A DNA stretch of 36,853 bases, from assembly GCF_002419815.1 (NCBI RefSeq), contig NZ_DIGV01000053.1:1-36853 (forward strand), given 5' to 3'. The stretch's first letter is position 1, and each line of letters begins with the position of its first letter. Positions 22,925 to 30,149 of the stretch are shown here, piece after piece. The notes beneath the pieces are model-generated. The model did no database searches. It worked only from the letters and a program-made list of their open reading frames with translations, and was not told where the DNA came from. The DNA is from Brevundimonas sp. UBA5713. Lineage in GTDB: Bacteria > Pseudomonadota > Alphaproteobacteria > Caulobacterales > Caulobacteraceae. The position numbers and the translations under genes were made by a program.

Positions 22925-24025
22925 TTAGCGGCCTCCCATCATGACGCTTTTAAGCGCGTCAGCGACCCGTTGGGGCCCCGGGAAATACTCCCACTCGAAG
23001 GCGTGCGGATAAGGCGTATCCCAACCCGTAACGCGGGCGACAGGGGCTTCAAGGTGATAGAAGCAACGCTCTTGAACCAGTGCGCTCAGCTCACCGCCAA
23101 AGCCCGAAGTTTTCGGCGCTTCATGTACGATGACGCAGCGGCCGGTCTTCTTGACGCTGGCCTCGATGGTTTCGATATCCAGCGGCACGAGGGTGCGCAG
23201 GTCGATCACCTCGGCATCGATACCGGCATTTTCAGCACCGGCCAGAGCGACCCAGACCATGGTGCCATAGGCCAGAATGGTCACGTCATTGCCTTCGCGC
23301 ATCACGCGGGCCTTGCCGATCGGCACATTGTATTTTTCAGCCGGAACCTGAGCCAGCTCCTGCGCCTTCCACGGCGATACGGGCTTCTCGTGCCAACCGT
23401 CGAACGGGCCGTTGTACAGGCGCTTGGGCTCGAAGAAGATCACCGGATCCTCGTCCTCGATGGCCGAGATCAGCAAGCCCTTGGCGTCATAGGGGTTCGA
23501 CGGAATGACGACCTTCAGCCCCGAAATGTGGGTGAACAGGCTTTCCGGCGATTGCGAGTGGGTCTGGCCGCCGAAGATACCGCCGCCGTAGGGCGAGCGG
23601 ATCACCATCGGGCAAGTGAACTGGCCACCGGAGCGGTAACGCATCTTGGCCGCTTCCGAGACGATCTGGTCGTACGCCGGATAGATGTAATCCGCGAACT
23701 GGATTTCCACGACCGGACGCAGACCGAAGGTGGCCATGCCGATGGCCGTACCGACGATGCCGGTTTCCGAGATCGGGGCATCGAAGCTGCGGGTCAGGCC
23801 GTGTTTCTTCTGCAGGTGGTCCGTCACGCGGAACACGCCGCCAAAATAGCCTGCGTCTTCGCCATAGGACAGGACGTTGGCGTCTTCCGCCATTTTCACG
23901 TCCAGCGCCGAGTTCAGGGCCTGGATCATATTCATGGGCGCAACGCCAGACGCAGGGGCCACGGACGCGGGCGCGTCCTTTTGGTCGACCATATCGGCTT
24001 CAATCTTGTCGTTGATTTCGGCCAT
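22925..24025 (-). CDS. bkdA2: Branched-chain 2-oxoacid dehydrogenase E1 component, beta subunit
   Basis: This 366-residue transketolase-like subunit has the typical segments MIQALNSALDVKM, VLSYGEDAGYFGGVFRVT, FDAPISETGIVGTAIGMA, QFADYIYPAYDQIVSE and IRSPYGGGIFGGQTHSQSPE. Together with E1alpha it binds thiamine diphosphate and decarboxylates the 2-oxo acids from valine, leucine and isoleucine. The ATG at 24025 has GGGAG nine bases upstream. It adds about 29 charged, Ala-rich residues before the usual start of the family (MNMIQ), which has no ribosome site of its own. It lies four bases after the E1alpha stop. Confidence 0.94.
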   Translation of the reverse strand: MAEINDKIEADMVDQKDAPASVAPASGVAPMNMIQALNSALDVKMAEDANVLSYGEDAGYFGGVFRVTDHLQKKHGLTRSFDAPISETGIVGTAIGMATFGLRPVVEIQFADYIYPAYDQIVSEAAKMRYRSGGQFTCPMVIRSPYGGGIFGGQTHSQSPESLFTHISGLKVVIPSNPYDAKGLLISAIEDEDPVIFFEPKRLYNGPFDGWHEKPVSPWKAQELAQVPAEKYNVPIGKARVMREGNDVTILAYGTMVWVALAGAENAGIDAEVIDLRTLVPLDIETIEASVKKTGRCVIVHEAPKTSGFGGELSALVQERCFYHLEAPVARVTGWDTPYPHAFEWEYFPGPQRVADALKSVMMGGR

Positions 24026-24029
24026 GTGA

Positions 24030-25262
24030 TCAGACTCCCACTTCGCGGCGCTGCTCGACCAGACGCCAGTCCGGCTCGGCAAACACTTCTTCGAACATTT
24101 CCTTCACGCTCGGGCGCGACTGGCCCAGCGTGCCGATGGCCTCGGATTCCTTGGCGGCGGCACGCACCTGATCGACGGCTTCGGCCTCGGCGGCGGTCTG
24201 CTGCTCATCCGACCATTCACCGATCTTGATCAGGTGCTGCTTCAAGCGCTCGATCGGATCGCCCAGTGGCCACTTCTCGTGCTCGTCGCCCGGGCGGTAA
24301 CGGCTGGGGTCATCCGAGGTCGAGTGCGGGGCGCCGCGATAGGTGAAGATCTCGATCAGGGTCGCGCCCTGATTGGTACGGGCGCGCTCTTCGGCCCACG
24401 CCGTAGCCGCCCAAACCGCGAGGAAGTCGTTACCGTCAACCCTCAGGGTCGGCAGACCATAGCCGATACCCTTCGAGGCAAAGGTCGTCTCCATACCGCC
24501 GGCAATTCCCTGGAAGGACGAAATGGCCCACTGGTTGTTGACGATGTTCAGGATGACTGGCGCGCGATAGACGGCAGCGAAAGTCAGAGCCGAGTGGAAG
24601 TCGCTCTCGGCGGTCGAGCCGTCACCGATCCACGCGGCAGCGATCTTGTTGTCGCCCTTATAGGCACTGGCCATCGCCCAGCCGACAGCCTGCACATACT
24701 GGGTGCCAAGGTTGCCGGAGATGGTGAAGAAACCATAGTCCTTGGCCGAATACATGATCGGCAGCTGGCGGCCTTTGATCGGGTCGGCAGCGTTCGAATA
24801 GATCTGGTTCATCATCGACGCCAGCGGATAGCCGCGCGTGATCAGAAGGCCTTGCTGGCGATAGGTCGGAAAGCCCATGTCCTCGCGGCTCAGGACCATA
24901 CCCTGCGCCACCGCGATCGCTTCCTCGCCGGTACACTTCATATAGAAGCTGGTTTTGCCCTGACGGTGGGCGCGGTGCATCCGGTCGTCGAAGGCGCGCG
25001 TCAGGATCATGGCCTTCAGGCCCCGGCGCAGGGTGTCTGCATCCAGCTTGGGATCCCACGGTCCTTGGGCGACGCCGTCGTCATCCAGCACGCGAATAAG
25101 GCGATAGGCCATATCGCGCATTTCGGCAGGTGCCGTGCTGACGGCGGGTCGTTCGACCACGCCCGCGGCGTCCAGCTGCAGATGCGAAAAATCAGGTTTG
25201 TCACCGGGCCGGCCCGTAGGCTCCGGCACTCGAAGTGAAAGGGGGGGCGTATTCTTCATCAT
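24030..25262 (-). CDS. bkdA1: Branched-chain 2-oxoacid dehydrogenase E1 component, alpha subunit
   Basis: The 410-residue protein has the thiamine-diphosphate motif starting at GDG (213-215) and ending at NN (242-243). Other landmarks are MKCTGEEAIAVAQGMVL, FPTYRQQGLLITRGYP, and the loop TYRGAPHSTSDDPSRYRP, which corresponds to the serine loop phosphorylated in mitochondrial BCKDH. This last feature separates it from pyruvate dehydrogenase alpha subunits. It is the first gene of the four-gene operon. The ATG at 25262 (an adjacent ATG lies at 25259) follows a GGACGGGA stretch. A longer frame to 25310 would run into the promoter region shared with the divergent Lrp-type regulator. Confidence 0.94.
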   Translation of the reverse strand: MMKNTPPLSLRVPEPTGRPGDKPDFSHLQLDAAGVVERPAVSTAPAEMRDMAYRLIRVLDDDGVAQGPWDPKLDADTLRRGLKAMILTRAFDDRMHRAHRQGKTSFYMKCTGEEAIAVAQGMVLSREDMGFPTYRQQGLLITRGYPLASMMNQIYSNAADPIKGRQLPIMYSAKDYGFFTISGNLGTQYVQAVGWAMASAYKGDNKIAAAWIGDGSTAESDFHSALTFAAVYRAPVILNIVNNQWAISSFQGIAGGMETTFASKGIGYGLPTLRVDGNDFLAVWAATAWAEERARTNQGATLIEIFTYRGAPHSTSDDPSRYRPGDEHEKWPLGDPIERLKQHLIKIGEWSDEQQTAAEAEAVDQVRAAAKESEAIGTLGQSRPSVKEMFEEVFAEPDWRLVEQRREVGV

Positions 25263-25342
25263 GCGTCCCGTCCGGTTAATCCGTACGCGTTTCCTCGTGG
25301 CACGAGGCATAGCATGGCATTACGCTGTTGGCTTTCCCAAAT

Positions 25343-25372
25343 ATACCCTTGCAAAAGTATCAAACAGGGTAT
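25343..25372. promoter_or_regulatory. Inverted repeat in the bkd/Lrp intergenic region, probable operator
   Basis: ATACCCT (25343-25349) and AGGGTAT (25366-25372) form a perfect 7-bp inverted repeat with a 16-base A/T-rich centre, standing out from the GC-rich surroundings. It lies between the divergent E1alpha gene (start 25262) and the Lrp-type gene (start 25407). Possible promoter elements for the regulator overlap it: TTGCAA (25349-25354) and TATTTT (25370-25375), with a short 15-bp spacer. Binding by the Lrp-type protein is inference. Confidence 0.5.
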
Positions 25373-25406
25373 TTTATTGCGTCGAAACGCATTTTGGAGA
25401 ACGCCT

Positions 25407-25895
25407 TTGGCCGACGAACTTGATCCTATCGACGCCCGCATCCTCGACATCCTGCAACAGGACGCTGGACTGTCGGTCGCCGAAGTCGCTGATCGCGTGG
25501 GCCTTTCGGCCTCGCCCTGCTGGCGCCGGATCAAGAGACTGGAGGATAGCGGCCTGATACGCAAGCGCGTAACACTGCTCGATGCCGGTCTTCTGGGTCT
25601 GGACTTCGAGGTTTACGCGATTGTGAAGCTGTCGCTGCCCTCGCGCGAAAACCTCGACATCTTCGAAGCCGCCGTCGCGCAATGGCCGGAAGTGGTGCAG
25701 TGCGCCACCATCACGGGCCGTGAAGACTATGTGCTGCGAATTGTCACATCCGACATGCATGCCTTCGACGTCTTCCTGCGCGACAAACTACTGACGCTGG
25801 GCATCGTGTCCGACTGCGCCAGCCATATCGTCACGCGCGGCGTGAAGAATGTGACCACCCTGCCGCTGAACATTGTGACGCCGCACGTGTCCTAA
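25407..25895 (+). CDS. Lrp/AsnC-family regulator, probable local regulator of the bkd operon
   Basis: The 162-residue protein has the N-terminal helix-turn-helix of the Lrp family (LDPIDARILDILQQDAGLSV and AEVADRVGLSASPCWRRIKR), then the RAM ligand-binding/dimerisation domain (ITGREDYVLRIVTSDMHAFDVF). It is divergent from the bkd genes, the arrangement of BkdR in Pseudomonas, which activates bkd in the presence of branched-chain amino acids; the same role is inferred here. The start is TTG at 25407 with GGAGA six bases upstream. The open frame continues upstream to an ATG at 25314, but that would put about 31 unrelated residues ahead of the conserved LDPIDARIL and run through the likely operator. 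Confidence 0.88.
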   Translation: MADELDPIDARILDILQQDAGLSVAEVADRVGLSASPCWRRIKRLEDSGLIRKRVTLLDAGLLGLDFEVYAIVKLSLPSRENLDIFEAAVAQWPEVVQCATITGREDYVLRIVTSDMHAFDVFLRDKLLTLGIVSDCASHIVTRGVKNVTTLPLNIVTPHVS

Positions 25896-25923
25896 CCTTC
25901 GGGTCAGAAGTCGGGTATGATGG

Positions 25924-25951
25924 CGCCGCCCCTGATACGGGCGGCGTTTTT
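25924..25951 (+). terminator. Rho-independent terminator after the Lrp-type gene
   Basis: An 8-bp GC stem CGCCGCCC/GGGCGGCG (25924-25931 with 25939-25946) is followed by five T. It separates the regulator from the pirin gene. Confidence 0.88.
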
Positions 25952-25989
25952 CGTACCTATATTCCCTCATTCGAAAGCCGGAGCCCCCC

Positions 25990-26871
25990 ATGATTGAACG
26001 GATTATCGAAGGCCGCCGCCGTGATCTTGGCGGGTTTGAAGTGTCGCGCATCCTGCCCCACGCCCAAAAGCGCATGGTGGGTCCGTTTATCTTTCTGGAC
26101 CAGATGGGCCCCGCAGAGTTCGCCGCAGGCAGCGACGCCATCAATGTGCGCCCGCACCCCCACATTGGCCTTTCGACCCTGACCTATCTGTTCGAGGGCG
26201 AGATCATGCACCGCGACAGCCTCGGCTATACCCAGCCGATCCGTCCGGGCGAGGTGAACTGGATGACGGCTGGCTCGGGCATTGTTCACTCCGAGCGCAC
26301 CGATCCTCTGAAAAAGTCGCAGGGCGGGCCAATGCACGGCATGCAGGCCTGGGTGGCCCTGCCGGTCGAGAAGGAAGAGATCGCGCCCTCCTTTACCCAT
26401 CTGGGCGAAGAGGCCCAGCCGTCAGATCAGTCCAATGGCGTGTTCACACGTCTGGTTGCCGGTGAGGCGTTCGGAGAGCGTGCCGGAACGCCGGTGGAAA
26501 GCCCGCTCTACTATTTGCATTATGAACTGCCGACAGGCGGTCGGTTTACCCCGCCGCCGGGGCCGGGTCAGGCCGGTGGCTATGCCGAGCGTTCCATCTA
26601 TGTGGCGGCCGGTTCGGTCGAGATCGACCATCAGCGCTATCATACCGGCCAGATGGTGGTGTTTTCGGCCCATGCCGATCCCGTCATCACGGCGCTGGAG
26701 CCATCTACCGTCATGTCGCTGGGCGGCGAGCCGGTGGGAGAGCGCCTGATCTGGTGGAATTTCGTCTCTTCCTCACAGGAGCGCATGGATCAGGCCAAGG
26801 CGGACTGGAAGGCAGGCCGCATGACCCTGCCCGTCGACGACACGCTGGAGTTCATTCCGCTGCCGGAATGA
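25990..26871 (+). CDS. Pirin-family protein (bicupin)
   Basis: The 293-residue protein is a two-cupin pirin. The N-terminal cupin carries the metal ligands H56 and H58 (VRPHPHIGLSTLTYLFEG), H100 and E102 (AGSGIVHSERT), and GGPMHGMQAWVALP follows. The C-terminal cupin (about 190-270) lacks a full metal set, as in other pirins. Bacterial pirins bind iron; some act as quercetin 2,3-dioxygenases and others interact with metabolic enzymes, so a specific function cannot be given. It has its own gene space between a terminator and the diguanylate cyclase gene. Confidence 0.9.
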   Translation: MIERIIEGRRRDLGGFEVSRILPHAQKRMVGPFIFLDQMGPAEFAAGSDAINVRPHPHIGLSTLTYLFEGEIMHRDSLGYTQPIRPGEVNWMTAGSGIVHSERTDPLKKSQGGPMHGMQAWVALPVEKEEIAPSFTHLGEEAQPSDQSNGVFTRLVAGEAFGERAGTPVESPLYYLHYELPTGGRFTPPPGPGQAGGYAERSIYVAAGSVEIDHQRYHTGQMVVFSAHADPVITALEPSTVMSLGGEPVGERLIWWNFVSSSQERMDQAKADWKAGRMTLPVDDTLEFIPLPE

Positions 26872-27000
26872 CGCACGTCTGACGCGAACAAAGCTTTTTA
26901 CATTTTTGATGCCGATTGGTGCAGGCCGCGGCTGAAAGCCTTGCTATAAGGCCGCGCCTACCATTTCTCGCCCGTTTGGCGAACCTGTATCGAGTTTTCT

Positions 27001-28338
27001 ATGTCCTGCGTCGTTCCCGCTCTGTCGAACCCCGTAGAGCAACTGCTGAGCGAAATATCCGAACGCCACGCGACGGATCTAGCAGACCGCTTCTATGAAG
27101 TGTTGCTAACCGAAGAAGAGGCTCTGGCCTTTTTGAGCTCCAGCATGGTCGAAGAACGGCTGAAGGCCTCTCTCGTCCGTTGGGTCATCGACCTGTTCCG
27201 TCAGGGCGAGGACGGTGACGAAGCCTTCCGCCAGCAGCAGCGCAAGATTGGCGAGGTGCATGCGCGCATCAAGGTGCCGCTGCGCCTGGTCATGCACGGC
27301 GCTTCGGTTCTGAAGGCGCGTCTGGGCGAACTGGTGCTGGACAGCGCACTGGACCGCGCCCATGTGGCCCATGCCATCATGCGCATGGATTTCCTGATCG
27401 ACGAAGCCATCGCCGTCATGAGCGAGGCGTACATGCAAGGTTCGGTGCGCCGCGCCCAAGTGGATGAATCCTACCGTCTGTTCGCCTTGGGGCAGGACAT
27501 TGCCCATGAACGCGACGGTCAGATCGCCGCGCTGTTTGAATGGCTGCAGGGCGTACTTTTCCTGATGTTCCAGGGCGGTACGGCCAATCCCAGCACCTTG
27601 TCCTCCTCGCCGTTCGGACTTTGGCTCACCCACCGCGCAGGCTTGATCTTCGACGGCAATGCCAGTTTGACCGCCATCGAGGCACTGATCTCGCGGGTCG
27701 ACACCGACATTCTCCCGCGCGTATCGGCCGCGCACAACGCCAAGCAAACCGAGGCGATGAACGTGCCTCTGGCCGAGTTGCAGTCGGCGGTTCAAGAGGT
27801 GAAATTCCTGATCACCGACCTGTTCCAGAGCGTAGCCGGTCTGGAGAACGGTCGCGATCCCCTGACCCGCGCCCTGAACCGTCGCTTCCTGCCAACGATC
27901 CTGAGCCGCGAAATCACGCTGGCCAACAGCATCGGGACGCCGCTGAGCCTCATGATGCTGGACGTGGACCACTTCAAGTCGATCAACGACACCCACGGCC
28001 ACGCGGCGGGCGATCTGGTCCTGAAACAGGTGGCCGAAGTCATTGCCGACAACGTGCGCCTCAGCGACTTTGTTTTCCGCTATGGCGGCGAGGAGTTCCT
28101 GATTGTGCTGGTCGAGACGGCCATTCACGACGCCGAGGTCGTGGCCGAGCGTATCCGCCAGCAACTGGCTAGCCGCGACATGCGCCTGCCCGCCGGTGGC
28201 AATCTGCGTGTCACGGCATCTCTGGGATTGGCCGCCTATGACAACCATCCCGACTATAACCAGTTGATCGAGACTGCCGACACGGCCCTGTATCAGGCCA
28301 AAAACTCGGGCCGCAACCGCACCGTCATCGCGGCCTGA
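27001..28338 (+). CDS. Globin-coupled sensor diguanylate cyclase (DosC-like)
   Basis: The 445-residue protein has three parts. Residues about 10-160 are a sensor globin: FYEVLLTEEEALAFL, and RKIGEVHARIKVPLRLVMHG with H87 as the probable proximal heme ligand; Y32 is a candidate distal residue. A helical middle segment (about 160-285) leads to a GGDEF domain with DPLTRALNRRFL, DVDHFKSIND and the active-site GGEEF (362-366). The inhibitory site RLSD (353-356) lies five residues before it, so product inhibition is expected. This matches oxygen-sensing cyclases such as E. coli DosC and HemDGC. It should tune cyclic-di-GMP in response to oxygen, affecting motility and surface attachment. The ribosome site before ATG 27001 is weak. 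Confidence 0.92.
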   Translation: MSCVVPALSNPVEQLLSEISERHATDLADRFYEVLLTEEEALAFLSSSMVEERLKASLVRWVIDLFRQGEDGDEAFRQQQRKIGEVHARIKVPLRLVMHGASVLKARLGELVLDSALDRAHVAHAIMRMDFLIDEAIAVMSEAYMQGSVRRAQVDESYRLFALGQDIAHERDGQIAALFEWLQGVLFLMFQGGTANPSTLSSSPFGLWLTHRAGLIFDGNASLTAIEALISRVDTDILPRVSAAHNAKQTEAMNVPLAELQSAVQEVKFLITDLFQSVAGLENGRDPLTRALNRRFLPTILSREITLANSIGTPLSLMMLDVDHFKSINDTHGHAAGDLVLKQVAEVIADNVRLSDFVFRYGGEEFLIVLVETAIHDAEVVAERIRQQLASRDMRLPAGGNLRVTASLGLAAYDNHPDYNQLIETADTALYQAKNSGRNRTVIAA

Positions 28339-28360
28339 CAACACCCTCAGTCCCAGGAAA

Positions 28361-28397
28361 AACGGCGCGTCCCGCAAGGAACGCGCCGTTCTTATTT
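28361..28397 (+). terminator. Terminator after the diguanylate cyclase gene
   Basis: A perfect 10-bp stem AACGGCGCGT/ACGCGCCGTT (28361-28370 with 28381-28390) has a 10-base loop and is followed by CTTATTT. It begins 22 bases after the cyclase stop codon. Confidence 0.82.
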
Positions 28398-28410
28398 GAA
28401 CCAACGATCA

Positions 28411-28447
28411 TAAAGAAAAGGGCGCGCCCCTTACGAAACGCGCCCTT
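28411..28447 (-). terminator. Terminator of the second dihydrolipoamide dehydrogenase gene
   Basis: A 9-bp stem AAGGGCGCG/CGCGCCCTT (28418-28426 with 28439-28447) is followed on the minus strand by CTTT and A/T-rich sequence. It lies about 60 bases past the lpd stop and back-to-back with the cyclase terminator. Confidence 0.75.
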
Positions 28448-28467
28448 CTCAAGGCTAGACAGTCAAC

Positions 28468-28499
28468 GCCCCTAAAGTCGCCCGAAGGGCGGTAGGGGC
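28468..28499. repeat. REP-like palindromic element downstream of lpd
   Basis: Outer arms GCCCCTA (28468-28474) and TAGGGGC (28493-28499) enclose an inner hairpin GCCC-GAA-GGGC. The 5' arm with the following AAGTCGC matches 13 of 14 positions of the element at 19803, and the 3' arm TAGGGGC is identical. Both lie just downstream of an lpd gene and in the same orientation. Confidence 0.55.
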
Positions 28500-28507
28500 A
28501 CCTAAAA

Positions 28508-29914
<1,407 letters not shown>

Positions 29915-30091
29915 GAGATCCTCTGAGCATTAGTGCGCCACACACAATCAGGCGCTTTCGAAAGGGGGCTTAGGCAGACCCTGACTTTGGGTCAACCGGT
30001 ACAGTCCATATGGCGACACGATTTGACTAATGCAAAGCGTCGGTGTGGCACTGTGGTGGCAGATTCAGCCCTTTGCATCCGCGCCGGGGCG

Positions 30092-30123
30092 AGAAAAAAG
30101 GGCCGGAGCGATGGCTCCGGCCC
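30092..30123 (-). terminator. Rho-independent terminator of the TonB-dependent receptor gene
   Basis: A perfect 10-bp stem GGGCCGGAGC/GCTCCGGCCC (30100-30109 with 30114-30123) has a 4-base loop. The preceding A run (30094-30099) gives six T on the minus strand. It lies 27 bases past the receptor stop codon. Confidence 0.92.
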
Positions 30124-30149
30124 GCAAAGGGTCAAGGGGATCGGGGAGA

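Noticed and set aside
29977..29993. GACCC/GGGTC inverted repeat upstream of the second lpd gene
   Set aside because: Only five base pairs with a 7-base centre; too common in GC-rich DNA to call an operator without conservation data.
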